Below are positions 34,263-42,966 of a DNA stretch of 64,000 nt, piece by piece. Each line of letters starts with the position of its first letter. Position 1 is the first letter of the stretch. A program made the translations under genes and the position numbers. Origin of the DNA: Bradyrhizobium tropiciagri (lineage in GTDB: Bacteria; Pseudomonadota; Alphaproteobacteria; Rhizobiales; Xanthobacteraceae); contig NZ_JAFCKF010000002.1 in the NCBI RefSeq assembly GCF_018130545.1, positions 1,054,001 to 1,118,000 of the forward strand. The letters run 5' to 3'. Under the pieces are notes generated by a model. The model was not told where the DNA came from. It ran no database searches and worked only from the letters and a program-made list of their open reading frames with translations.

Positions 34263-34832
34263 TCAGCTGCTGCCCAGCGGCTTGTCGGAATCGCCCGACA
34301 GCAATTTCGGAAACAGCTCCTTGAAGGCGAACTTGTCATCGCCCCTGGCGCGCTCGAAGCGCAGCACGACGTCGAACCGGCTGCCCTCCCATTTGGTCGG
34401 CGGCGTGCCCTTGCTGACCGGGATCAGCGGCAGGATATCGGAGATGATCGTCTTGTGCTCCCAGCACAGCAGCGCGACACCCTTCGACGCCAGCACGGCC
34501 TTCATCAGCGCCGGTTCTTGCCCCTTGGCAAAGCCTTCGTTTGGTTTCAGGTGGCAGCGCGCGGCGAGTGCCGAGATCGTCTCGGCGGGACGGCTCGACG
34601 GCGGCTGATTGGGCTTGGTGCCCGGCGTCGCCGCATAGATCGCGTCGGGCTTGGCATAGTCGCCGCCGGTGAGATCGGTGCCGAACAGCGCCGCCCATGC
34701 ACCGGCGCGCTGCCAGCCGCGCAGCACGAGCGACTCGGTATCGGACACACCGTCCGCGGTGAAGCCAGGCCCCGGCCAGCCGTCGTCCGGCTTCTCGGCA
34801 TGACGGATGATGAAGAGCGTTAGCGCGTCCAT
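34263..34832 (-). CDS. Histidine phosphatase-family protein
   Basis: A 189-residue phosphoglycerate-mutase-like protein. The RHG-type motif is FIIRHAEKPDDG, with the phospho-accepting His near residue 11; LRGWQRAGAWAALF follows. The second catalytic region has LLCWEHKTIISDIL, with Glu-His in place of the more common HGxxI. GGAGAGGCC precedes the ATG. Substrate unknown. Confidence 0.82.
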   Translation of the reverse strand: MDALTLFIIRHAEKPDDGWPGPGFTADGVSDTESLVLRGWQRAGAWAALFGTDLTGGDYAKPDAIYAATPGTKPNQPPSSRPAETISALAARCHLKPNEGFAKGQEPALMKAVLASKGVALLCWEHKTIISDILPLIPVSKGTPPTKWEGSRFDVVLRFERARGDDKFAFKELFPKLLSGDSDKPLGSS

Positions 34833-34904
34833 GGCGGCCTCTCCGGGGCAGATGTTGGGCGGAGTGATGCTAGCTCCGATACAGCCTGCGGTTGATGAAC
34901 CGCA

Positions 34905-35870
34905 TCACAATTTGCGAAAACTCGACCGGTACTGCGCCGGCGAGACGCCGAGCCGCTCGGTGAACACGATGCGCATCCGGTCGGCCGAACCGAAGCCGCA
35001 GTCGAACGCAACCGCTTTCAGTGGCCGATCACTGCCCTCGAGCAGCCGGCGCGCGGCATCGACCCGCGCCCGCTCGACGAATTCGTGTGGCGTGATGCCG
35101 GTCTCCTGCGCGAAGGCGCGGCCGAAATTGCGCACGCTCATGCCGACGGCCTCGGCCAGCGATTGCAGCGTATGGCGCTCGCCAACATGCTGCATGACAT
35201 GCGCCTGCGCGCGCGCAATCGGCGAGGCCTCGTCGACCGGCGCGGTGAGATAGGGGCTGAACTGCGACTGCCCGCCCTGGCGCTGCGCCACCACGACCAG
35301 CCGCTTCGCCACCGCGACCGCGACCTCCGGCCCGTGACGCTCGGCGACCAGCGCCAATCCAAGATCGATTCCCGCGGTCACGCCGGCCGAGGTCATCAGC
35401 CTGCCGTCGCGGATATAGATCCGGTCGGGGATGACGTCCGCGGCCGGAAAGCGCGCCGCCAGAAGCTGCGCGTTCTGCCAATGCGTCGTCACCTTGTGGC
35501 CGTCGAGCAGCCCGGCATGGCCGAGCGCAAAGGCACCGGTGCAGATCGAGCCGTACAAGTCGGCACGCTCCGGCGCCCCGCGCAGCCAACGCGTCAGTTC
35601 GGGATCGGGATCGGCGTCGGGCAATGCGGGCCCTCCGGCGACCAGCAGAATATCGAACCGCTCGCTCGCCTCGTCGAAGCTGAGGTCGGCCGCAATCCTC
35701 ATGCCGTTCGACGCGCGCAGCGGTGCGCGGCTGGCGCCGACCAGCACGGTCTCATAGCCGCTGCCCGCGGGCACAAAACCGTTGGTCTCCGCGAACACGT
35801 CGACGGGACCGGCGACGTCGAGCGCCTGAACCCCTTCGTGAATCGCGACCGCGACCTTCTGAACCGCCAT
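34905..35870 (-). CDS. GlxA-type regulator (DJ-1/PfpI domain plus AraC HTH)
   Basis: A 321-residue protein. Residues 1-170 form a DJ-1/PfpI domain, with GSICTGAFALGHAGLLDGHKVTTHW around the usual Cys. The C-terminal AraC/XylS double HTH is ARAQAHVMQHVGERHTLQSLAEAVGMSVRNFGRAFAQETGITPHEF and ERLGVSPAQYRSSF. Relatives control arginine or betaine catabolism in pseudomonads. The start at 35870 follows GGGAGAGGG. It is divergent from the HD-domain gene 203 bp away, a likely target. Confidence 0.88.
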   Translation of the reverse strand: MAVQKVAVAIHEGVQALDVAGPVDVFAETNGFVPAGSGYETVLVGASRAPLRASNGMRIAADLSFDEASERFDILLVAGGPALPDADPDPELTRWLRGAPERADLYGSICTGAFALGHAGLLDGHKVTTHWQNAQLLAARFPAADVIPDRIYIRDGRLMTSAGVTAGIDLGLALVAERHGPEVAVAVAKRLVVVAQRQGGQSQFSPYLTAPVDEASPIARAQAHVMQHVGERHTLQSLAEAVGMSVRNFGRAFAQETGITPHEFVERARVDAARRLLEGSDRPLKAVAFDCGFGSADRMRIVFTERLGVSPAQYRSSFRKL

Positions 35871-36073
35871 GCCCTCTCCCTGCCCGCTGGCGCGAAACGA
35901 CGTCTCGTTGGCCCGATCCGGCGGCGCACGATCGTTGCGAGATCGGGCCCAAACCAGCGACAAAGACACCGCGGATCACGTCACCAAGCGATCGGCATAC
36001 ACCGCAGAGACGAACGCCGCCCGCGTGATCGCACGCCACCGCCTCGTCTTGCCACATCGAGGAGCGTCTTGAA

Positions 36074-36715
36074 ATGACCGAGATCATCGCCGGCATCCGG
36101 GTGCCCGACAGCGCCATGGCCCGCGCCGCAACCCAGCTGGTGCGCGAGACCGAGGACGATTTGCTCTACAATCACAGCCGCCGCGTGTTCTTCTGGGGCG
36201 CCCTGACCGGCAACCGCCGCAAGCTGAAGTTCGATCCGGAGCTGCTCTATATCGGCGCCATGTTTCACGACATGGGCCTCACGTCAGCGCATGCGAGCCC
36301 GGATCTGCGCTTCGAGGTCGACGGCGCCAATGCCGCGCGCGACTTCCTCAGGGGCTACGGCGTCGCCGAACGCGACATCGAGGACGTCTGGGCTTCGATC
36401 GCCCTGCACACCACGCCCGGCATTCCCGAGCATATGCGTCCGACCGTCGCGCTGGTCACCGCCGGCGTCGAGATGGACGTGCTCGGCATCGCCTATGACG
36501 ATTTCTCGCATGAGCACCGCGACCATGTCTGCGCGCACCATCCGCGCGAAGCGAACTTCAAGGAGAACATCATCGATCATTTCGCAGGCGGCACCATCAA
36601 GAAGCCGCACACCACCTTCGGCAACGTCAAGGCCGACGTGCTGGCGCTGAAGGACATGAACTATGTCAGGACGAACTTCTGCTCGATCATCCTCGGTTCG
36701 AAATGGCCGACATGA
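36074..36715 (+). CDS. HD-domain hydrolase, cyanamide hydratase-like
   Basis: A 213-residue HD-superfamily protein. Metal ligands are in LYNHSRRVFFWG (His), IGAMFHDMGL (His-Asp) and the later Asp in VEMDVLG. The blocks RFEVDGANAARDFLRGYGV and ALHTTPGIPEH match the cyanamide hydratase/DDI2-like group. Such enzymes hydrate small nitriles or have unknown roles. GAGGAGCG lies before the ATG. It is divergent from the GlxA-type regulator. Confidence 0.82.
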   Translation: MTEIIAGIRVPDSAMARAATQLVRETEDDLLYNHSRRVFFWGALTGNRRKLKFDPELLYIGAMFHDMGLTSAHASPDLRFEVDGANAARDFLRGYGVAERDIEDVWASIALHTTPGIPEHMRPTVALVTAGVEMDVLGIAYDDFSHEHRDHVCAHHPREANFKENIIDHFAGGTIKKPHTTFGNVKADVLALKDMNYVRTNFCSIILGSKWPT

Positions 36716-36727
36716 GGTCAAGCGACC

Positions 36728-37180
36728 TCAGGCGTGCGGACCGCGGTCGGGCCCGGGATCCCGGCCGGCGGCCGCGAGCGAGAGCCGTCCCATGTAGTGG
36801 GCCCAGCCCTTGTCATGGGCCGCGCACTGCTCAGCGTTCGGCAGGCCGCTGTGGGTCATCCGAAGCAGCGTGCCGCTGTCCTTGTCGATCAGGTCGATCT
36901 CGATCAGGCTGGATCCCGGCGGCACTTCCGCGCCGCCCTCCCAGCCGAAGCTGTAGGCAAGACGATGCACAGGCACCACCTCGCGGAACGCACCGCGCGC
37001 GGCGCGGCCGCGGTCGTCGCCGAGACCCTTGAGCAAATAGAGTCCGCCGGGGTGCAATTCGGTCTCGGCCTCGAGCCCCATCCAGCTCACGATCTTCTGC
37101 GGATCGGTCAGGAACGCGAACACGGTTGCGGGCGGGGCTGCGATCTGCATCTCGCGTTGGACGATGAAGGCTTCGGTCAT
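36728..37180 (-). CDS. SRPBCC/AHSA1-family protein
   Basis: A 150-residue helix-grip protein. MTEAFIVQREMQIAAPPATVFAFLTDPQKIVSWMG is the AHSA1-like start, and DKDSGTLLRMTHSGLPNAEQCAAHDKGWAHYMGRL the conserved C-terminal helix region (GWxxxL-type). The ATG at 37180 has GGAGG 8 nt upstream. It converges with the HD gene and is divergent from a cyclase gene. Ligand unknown. Confidence 0.85.
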   Translation of the reverse strand: MTEAFIVQREMQIAAPPATVFAFLTDPQKIVSWMGLEAETELHPGGLYLLKGLGDDRGRAARGAFREVVPVHRLAYSFGWEGGAEVPPGSSLIEIDLIDKDSGTLLRMTHSGLPNAEQCAAHDKGWAHYMGRLSLAAAGRDPGPDRGPHA

Positions 37181-37256
37181 CGGTCTATCCTCCATGGGCA
37201 GTCAGGTTTCGGGATAATTCGTGACAAGGGTGGTGCGTCAACCCCATGATGGGGTG

Positions 37257-38348
37257 ATGCAATTGTCCTCGACACTGAGCTGGCTGGTCGACGCCGCAGC
37301 CGAGACCGCAGGCGCCAATCGGTTGCTGGCGGACCTCGGAAGCCACCTTATCACGGATGGCCTGCCGCTTGCCGGCGGCGCGCTGACGCTCGAAGTTCCG
37401 CACCCGCTGATCGCACGGCGCACCTGGCTGTGGCGCGCCGAGAATGGCGAGGTCATCGAGGCGCTCGGGTTTGCGCCGGAACAACCCTTCGCGATGCCCG
37501 AGATGGTGGGGTCCGGCGATGCCGGCCGGCGCTGGCTCAATGGTCTCGCGCCCGGCCCGATCCACGAGGACACGATCGGAACGCGACCGGATGGTCCGAC
37601 GCTGAGCTGGATCGGGACACATCCCTTCACGCCCGCCGAGGCGGATCGGTTGCGCGAGGCGGCGCGCTTCATGGCCGCACCGCTCGCCGCGCTCGCGGCG
37701 CGCGCGACCTTGACGGCGGCGCTGGAGGCCTATCTCGGCCGGCGCAGCGCGGCGCGCGTGCTGGCTTCGCCCTTGCGGCGCAACACCGGCGAAACCATCC
37801 GCGCCGCGCTGCTGTTTGCCGATCTGCGCGGCTTCACCGCGCTCTCCGAAAGCCATCCGCCTGCCGAGGTGATCGCGGCACTCGATGCCTGGTTCGACCG
37901 CATCGCCGGCGCGATCCACGCCTTCGGCGGCGAAGTGCTGAAATTCATCGGCGACGGCCTGCTCGCGATCTTTCCGGTCACCGCCAGCGCACGCAGCGCA
38001 TGCGAGGCGGCATTGCGCGCCGTGGCGGCAGCGCGCGTCGGCATGGCGCATCTCGACATCGAGCGGCGCAAGCAGGGTTTGCCGCCGCTGCCGTTCGGCG
38101 CGGCGCTGCATCTCGGCGAGGTGCACTGGGGCAATATCGGCGCGGCCGACCGGCTTGACTTCACCGCGATCGGCGCAGCAGTCAATCTGGTCAGCCGGCT
38201 GGAGGGCCTGTGCAAACCGCTGGAGCAGAGTGTGCTGGTCTCGGAGGCCGTTGCGGCCGAGACCGAGACGCCGCTGGTCGCGCTCGGCACCCATGAGCTG
38301 CGCGGCATCGCGCGGCCCTGCGCGGTCTTCACTCTGCTGGAGGGGTGA
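37257..38348 (+). CDS. Class III nucleotide cyclase domain protein with altered purine-pocket residue
   Basis: A 363-residue soluble protein. Residues 1-165 form an unclassified sensor-like domain. The cyclase domain has both metal Asp residues (FADLRGFTALSES, FIGDGLLAIFP) and the Asn/Arg pair (AVNLVSRLE). The Asp that normally precedes it in the purine pocket (GDxVN) is Ala here (IGAAVN). It may be active with altered selectivity or be a sensor homologue. The start is read at 37257, in a tight array of ATG/GTG codons; 37221 is an alternative. Divergent from the SRPBCC gene. Confidence 0.82.
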   Translation: MQLSSTLSWLVDAAAETAGANRLLADLGSHLITDGLPLAGGALTLEVPHPLIARRTWLWRAENGEVIEALGFAPEQPFAMPEMVGSGDAGRRWLNGLAPGPIHEDTIGTRPDGPTLSWIGTHPFTPAEADRLREAARFMAAPLAALAARATLTAALEAYLGRRSAARVLASPLRRNTGETIRAALLFADLRGFTALSESHPPAEVIAALDAWFDRIAGAIHAFGGEVLKFIGDGLLAIFPVTASARSACEAALRAVAAARVGMAHLDIERRKQGLPPLPFGAALHLGEVHWGNIGAADRLDFTAIGAAVNLVSRLEGLCKPLEQSVLVSEAVAAETETPLVALGTHELRGIARPCAVFTLLEG

Positions 38349-38353
38349 GCCGG

Positions 38354-38605
38354 TCATCGGAACAGCCGCAGCCAAGGCGACAGATGGAATGCGCTCATCA
38401 GCGCATACATCGGGACCATCCCCTGCAATGACAACGGCCCCTGCATGGCGCCGCAGATCATGTCGGCCGGCGCCAGCGCGGCGGCGAGCGCCATCACCGC
38501 GAAGGTCGGCGCCGCAGCCAGCGACAGCCAGCGCGCCACCGTCGAACCACGCCCGCCCAGCCTGCCCTTCAACCAATCGTCACGTGTTTCGATACCGCTC
38601 ATCAT
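38354..38605 (-). CDS. Small membrane protein of unknown function
   Basis: An 83-residue protein. After a polar N-terminus (MMSGIETRDDWLKGRLGGRG) it has a hydrophobic helix (WLSLAAAPTFAVMALAAALA) and a second one, PLSLQGMVPMYALMSAFHL. AGAGAGATCGA lies before two adjacent ATG codons. I do not recognise the family. It converges with the cyclase gene (5 bp) and is divergent from the HTH gene at 38695, which may regulate it. Confidence 0.6.
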   Translation of the reverse strand: MMSGIETRDDWLKGRLGGRGSTVARWLSLAAAPTFAVMALAAALAPADMICGAMQGPLSLQGMVPMYALMSAFHLSPWLRLFR

Positions 38606-38694
38606 TCGATCTCTCTGGAGATGATCCATGTCGTCATGTGCTAGGTTAGGACCGGGCCTCGGAGGGCGAGAGTGACAAGTGTGTCGGGATTCGA

Positions 38695-39915
38695 ATGGAC
38701 TCGCTGATTACAGCTGCGGCGCGCGCGCTTGCGGCCGGTGATCCCCTCGGCGCACTGAAACGGGTGGCCTTGCGCGACGATGCGCCGGCGCTGGCACTGC
38801 GCGGCATCGCAATGGCAAGGCTCGGCGATTTCGCCCGCGCCAAGGAGCTGCTGCGGCGCGCCGGCCGTGCCTTCGGTCCACGGGAAGCCATCGCGCGGGC
38901 GCGTTGCGTGGTGGCCGAGGCTGAGATCGCGCTGGTGTCGCGCGACCTCTCCTTTACCTCAAAGAGCCTCGCCACGGCACGCGCGACGCTCGCGGCGCGC
39001 GGCGATGCGCTCAACGCCGCGCACGCCGGCTATCTCGAAATCCGTCGCCTGCTCCTGATCGGGAGCCTCGATGCTGCCGAGCGGATGCTTGGCGACCTCG
39101 ATCCGGCGCCCTTCCCGCCGGCGCTGCGCGTCGGCCATGAGCTGGTCGTCGCCGGGATCGCGATGCGGCGGCTACGCACCAAACCGGCACGCGAAGCGCT
39201 GGCACGGGCCAGGGACGCCGCGCGCCGCGCCGGCATCGCAGAGCTTGCGGCCGAGGTCGAAAGCACCGCGCGTCTGCTCGCCACGCCGGCGGCACGTTTG
39301 ATTGCACGCGGCAGCGAGCGGCCGCTGCTGCTCGAGGAAGTCGAAGCGTTGATGGCGTCGAAGGCGCTTGTCGTCGATGCCTGCCGCTTTGCGGTGCGTG
39401 ATATCAGCACGACTATCTCTCTGAACCGGCGGCCGGTGCTGTTCGCGCTCGCCCGCGCACTGGGCGAAGCCTGGCCGCAGGACGTGTCGCGCAGCGCGCT
39501 GATCGCGCGCGCCTTTCGCGGCAAGCACGCCGATGAATCGCACCGGGCGCGGCTGCGGGTCGAGATCGGGCGGCTGCGCCGGGCGCTGCGGCCGCTTGCC
39601 GATCTCAGCGCCACGCCCGACGGCTTCGTGCTGGAGCCGCGCGGCCGCCGCGAGGTCAGCGTGCTGGCGCTGCCGGTCGAGGAGGAGCACGCGGCGGTCC
39701 TGGCCTTCCTCGCCGACGGCGAGGCCTGGTCGAGTTCGGCGCTGTCGGTCGCGCTCGGCGCCAGCCAGCGCACCGTGCAGCGCGCGCTCGACGCGTTGGC
39801 CGCCACCGGCAAGGTGCAGTCGGTCGGCCGCGCCCGGGCCCGGCGCTGGATGACGCCTCCGGTGCCGGGATTCACGACGACGTTGTTACTCCCTGCCCCG
39901 CTGCCGAACGGCTAG
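38695..39915 (+). CDS. Helix-rich HTH regulator of unknown family
   Basis: A 406-residue protein. Residues 1-220 are Ala/Arg-rich helical repeats resembling TPRs (ALALRGIAMARLGDFARAKELLRRAGRAF). Residues 225-340 contain a winged-helix-like region (ISLNRRPVLFALARALGEAW, HRARLRVEIGRLRRALRPLA), similar to the C-terminal type of OmpR-like effector domains. Residues 345-390 hold an HTH (WSSSALSVALGASQRTVQRALDALAATGKV). No ligand domain is known to me. It is divergent from the small membrane protein gene and 28 bp before a beta-propeller-like gene. Confidence 0.7.
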   Translation: MDSLITAAARALAAGDPLGALKRVALRDDAPALALRGIAMARLGDFARAKELLRRAGRAFGPREAIARARCVVAEAEIALVSRDLSFTSKSLATARATLAARGDALNAAHAGYLEIRRLLLIGSLDAAERMLGDLDPAPFPPALRVGHELVVAGIAMRRLRTKPAREALARARDAARRAGIAELAAEVESTARLLATPAARLIARGSERPLLLEEVEALMASKALVVDACRFAVRDISTTISLNRRPVLFALARALGEAWPQDVSRSALIARAFRGKHADESHRARLRVEIGRLRRALRPLADLSATPDGFVLEPRGRREVSVLALPVEEEHAAVLAFLADGEAWSSSALSVALGASQRTVQRALDALAATGKVQSVGRARARRWMTPPVPGFTTTLLLPAPLPNG

Positions 39916-39943
39916 CATCGGGCTGAGATTACAGGAGTCGAGC

Positions 39944-40588
39944 ATGAAGAAGTCCGAAGCCGAGATCATCCGGGAATATGCCTTCGAGGGCGTCGAGAGC
40001 GTCGGCGGCGTCAGCTTCGACGGCGAGCAGGTCTGGTTCGCGGCCGGTGGCCGGCTGGTCGCGTTCGATCCCGACAGCGGCAACACCACCCGCACCCTCG
40101 ACATCGCGGCCCATGCCGGCACCGCCTTCGACGGCAAGCATCTCTATCAGATCGCCGAAGACCGCATCCTGAAGATCGAGCCGAGCAGCGGACGCGTGAT
40201 CTCCACCATCCCCGCGCCCGGCGGCGGCCGCGACTCCGGCCTCGCCTGGGCGGAAGGCTCGCTGTGGGTCGGCCAGTATCGCGACCGCACCATCGTTCAG
40301 GTCGATCCGGACACCGGCAAGGTCATGCGCACCATCGAAAGCAACCGCTTCGTCACCGGCGTCTCCTGGGTCGATGGCGAACTCTGGCACGGCACCTGGG
40401 AGGAGGATCAGAGCGACGTCAGACGGATCGATCCAAAGACCGGTGAAGTCATGGAGCGGCTGGAGATGCCGAAGGGCACATTCGTCTCCGGGCTCGAATC
40501 CGACGGCAAGGACCGCTTCTTCTGCGGCAGCGGCTCGACCAACAACAAGGTGCGCGCCATCCGACGGCCGAAGCGCAGCCGCGCGTGA
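39944..40588 (+). CDS. Beta-propeller-like protein (PQQ/SMP-30/glutamine-cyclotransferase-like)
   Basis: A 214-residue cytoplasmic protein with at least four blade-like repeats of the form V-FDG-x-LW-G-RL-x-DP-x-TGK-V (for example SFDGEQVWFAAGGRLVAFDP, YRDRTIVQVDPDTGKVMRTI). No signal peptide is seen. It is shorter than full six- or seven-blade propellers. AGGAGTCGAGC precedes the ATG. It follows the HTH gene by 28 bp and may be co-transcribed. No catalytic residues of known propeller enzymes are recognised. Confidence 0.72.
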   Translation: MKKSEAEIIREYAFEGVESVGGVSFDGEQVWFAAGGRLVAFDPDSGNTTRTLDIAAHAGTAFDGKHLYQIAEDRILKIEPSSGRVISTIPAPGGGRDSGLAWAEGSLWVGQYRDRTIVQVDPDTGKVMRTIESNRFVTGVSWVDGELWHGTWEEDQSDVRRIDPKTGEVMERLEMPKGTFVSGLESDGKDRFFCGSGSTNNKVRAIRRPKRSRA

Positions 40589-40618
40589 AGCGATCAATCG
40601 CTGCACGCGCAGTGAAAC

Positions 40619-41836
40619 TCACGCTGGCGCGGGCACCGCGGTGGGCCGCGCCGATGCCATCGGCCGGAAGGTCATCATGATCAGGAATGCGCCGAGGCCG
40701 GTGGCCCAGGAGCCGACATAGAGCCACGTATAGCTCGCAAAGGTGTCGTAGATCAGGCCGCCGGCGAGCGGTCCGGTGGCCATGCCGAGGCTGCCGGCCA
40801 TCGCGGTGCCGCCGATCACGGTGCCCATCATGCGCAACGGAAAATTCTCGCGGATCAGCACCGAATACAGCGGCATGGTGCCGGCATAGATGAAACCGAA
40901 GATCGCTGCGACCGCGTAGAACGCGGCTAGCTCGCGCACGAAGACATAGCCGAGCGCGCCGAATGCCTGCGCCAGCAGGCCGAGCACCAGCACGCGCTTG
41001 GCGCCGAAACGGTCACCGAGCAGGCCGAAGGCGATGCGGCCGCCCATGCCGGCGAGCCCTTCGACGCTGTAGATCGTGACTGCAGCGACCAGCGGAATGC
41101 CGCAGGTGACCGCGTAACTCACCGTGTGGATGATCGGTCCCGAATGGGTGGCGCAGCAGAAGAAATTGGTCGTGATCAGGATCAGGAATTGCGGCGAGCG
41201 CAGCGCCTGCGCCAAAGACATCGGCGGCTCGCCGTTCACGGAGACCGCTTCGGGCGCGTCGCCTTGCAGCGCCGGCGGCCGCCGCACCAGCAACGACACC
41301 GGGATCATGATGGCACCGACCACGCCCGAGACGATCAGCATCGCAGTCCGCCAGTCGTGGTGGGAGATCAGCCAGGCCGCGAGCGGCGACATCGTCATCG
41401 GCGCCATGCCCATGCCGGCCGACACCAGCGACACGGCAAGACTGCGGTGGGTGTCGAACCAGCCGGTGACACTGGCCATCATCGGGGCGAAGATCGCCGC
41501 CGTGGCCGCGCCGACCAGCCCGCCGAACACGAACTGAAAGGCCAGCAGCGAAGTCGCCTGGCTTGCCAGCGCAAGGCTTGCCGCCAGCACGATCGATCCG
41601 GTCAGCACCACCGGGAGCGGCCCAAACCGGTCCGACAGCGTTCCCCAGATCATGCTGGTGAAGGCCATCGCGAGGAAACCGATCGTCATCGCGCTGGAGA
41701 TCCCGGTCACCGACCAGCCGGTCTCCCGCGCCATCGGCTGCAGGAATACCGGCAGCGAGAACATGCCGCCGATCGCGACACAGCCAAGCAGGCCCCCCGC
41801 CGCGACGATCACCCAGCGATAGGTCGAGTTGCTCAT
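40619..41836 (-). CDS. MFS transporter, oxalate/formate antiporter-like group
   Basis: A 405-residue, 12-helix transporter. MSNSTYRWVIVAAGGLLGCVAIGGMFSLPVFLQPM opens helix 1. LSDRFGPLPVVLTGS is the loop 2-3 motif, and GLLGDRFGAKRVLVLGLLAQA its second-half copy. Relatives in this MFS group carry carboxylates. The start at 41836 has GGAGTTCCGGA upstream; the frame continues to 42049 without similarity. It is divergent from the phosphotransferase gene. Confidence 0.86.
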   Translation of the reverse strand: MSNSTYRWVIVAAGGLLGCVAIGGMFSLPVFLQPMARETGWSVTGISSAMTIGFLAMAFTSMIWGTLSDRFGPLPVVLTGSIVLAASLALASQATSLLAFQFVFGGLVGAATAAIFAPMMASVTGWFDTHRSLAVSLVSAGMGMAPMTMSPLAAWLISHHDWRTAMLIVSGVVGAIMIPVSLLVRRPPALQGDAPEAVSVNGEPPMSLAQALRSPQFLILITTNFFCCATHSGPIIHTVSYAVTCGIPLVAAVTIYSVEGLAGMGGRIAFGLLGDRFGAKRVLVLGLLAQAFGALGYVFVRELAAFYAVAAIFGFIYAGTMPLYSVLIRENFPLRMMGTVIGGTAMAGSLGMATGPLAGGLIYDTFASYTWLYVGSWATGLGAFLIMMTFRPMASARPTAVPAPA

Positions 41837-42011
41837 TCCGGAACTCCCATGCCGTCCGCTCTGGCTGGAAGACGAACGGACCGGACTGGAACCGACAACG
41901 GACGACCGCAATAGCTTACTTTTTTCAAGCCTGGCAGAGGCCGCGGTCGCTACCCGGAGGGGTTCCTTTTTGCTCGCCGCCGGTGTTTCCTCTGCACGGC
42001 GGAGAACGGGC

Positions 42012-42821
42012 ATGCGGGGATGGTTGGGAGAGAAGATCGGCGCGGACATCTTCGCTGATGTCCACGCCTGGGCGCCCGGTCAGGTCGTCAAGCTGTCCAA
42101 GCCAGGTATCCCGCACTGGGTCGTCCAGCACGAGACGCAGATCACCCGCGCGGTCTTCGCCGCCGGCGGCCCAGCGCCGGAGGTGCTCGGCGAAGTCACC
42201 CTGGACGGCCGCTTCGGCATCGTACTGCCGCGGTTCGATGGGCCGACCCTGTTGCAGGCGACGCGTACCGGCGCCATCACGCGCGAACAAGCCGGCGCAA
42301 TCCTTGCGACACTCTGCCTTGCCGTTCACAAGACGCGACCGCCGCCGGACGCACTCTCGCTGCGTGAGGCGATGGAGGCCAGATTGCGGTTCGTCGGCAG
42401 CGTGCTTCCGGAACGCATCACCACCGGCGTCCTCGCGCTGATCGAGCACCTCGCGCCCGATGACGTGCTGTGCCATTCCGATCTTCACCCCGGCAACGTG
42501 ATCATGACGGCGCAGGGTCCGAGACTGATCGACTGGCTCGGCGCGGCTCGTGCACCTGCCGCCTACGAGATTGCGCAGTGCCATGTCCTGATTGCCGAGC
42601 TTGACCCGGAATGCGCCGACGCTCCGGAGCGGGCCACGGTCAATTCGGTTCTGCAGGCGGAGTATGCGCGGCTGGCCGGCATCACCCCAGCGGCGCTGAC
42701 GGCGGCGATGCAGCCCTATTTGCCGATCGTCCGCGTCTTCCTGCTGCTCAGCGGGGCCATGCCGGACCTGCGGCAGCAGCTGATCCAGCGCATCGAGGAG
42801 GCCCTGCGCGCGGAAGGCTGA
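42012..42821 (+). CDS. Aminoglycoside phosphotransferase-fold kinase
   Basis: A 269-residue APH-fold protein. The catalytic loop is CHSDLHPGNVIMT (HxDxxxxN) and the metal-binding Asp is in LIDWLGA. The N-lobe is short, with KLSKPGIPHWVVQHETQI in the region of the phosphate-binding Lys and helix C Glu. Family members phosphorylate antibiotics, choline, homoserine or other small alcohols. GGAGAACGGGC precedes the ATG at 42012. Substrate unknown; not evidence of antibiotic resistance by itself. Confidence 0.82.
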   Translation: MRGWLGEKIGADIFADVHAWAPGQVVKLSKPGIPHWVVQHETQITRAVFAAGGPAPEVLGEVTLDGRFGIVLPRFDGPTLLQATRTGAITREQAGAILATLCLAVHKTRPPPDALSLREAMEARLRFVGSVLPERITTGVLALIEHLAPDDVLCHSDLHPGNVIMTAQGPRLIDWLGAARAPAAYEIAQCHVLIAELDPECADAPERATVNSVLQAEYARLAGITPAALTAAMQPYLPIVRVFLLLSGAMPDLRQQLIQRIEEALRAEG

Positions 42822-42966
42822 ATTGCTTGGTCGCGCGCGAGCCGGAGCGCGCTCCCGCGTCAAATTTGAAGGATCTCCTACGAAGGGTGGTAACCATCCT
42901 TCGTAACCCTGCGCAAACGCGGAACGGATCACAGTCTTGCCCGGTGAGAATTGCACCGGAGCGCAG

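Noticed and set aside
42012-42821. Antibiotic-resistance gene
   Set aside because: The APH-type kinase fold is shared by many metabolic kinases, and nothing in the sequence or context points to an aminoglycoside substrate.
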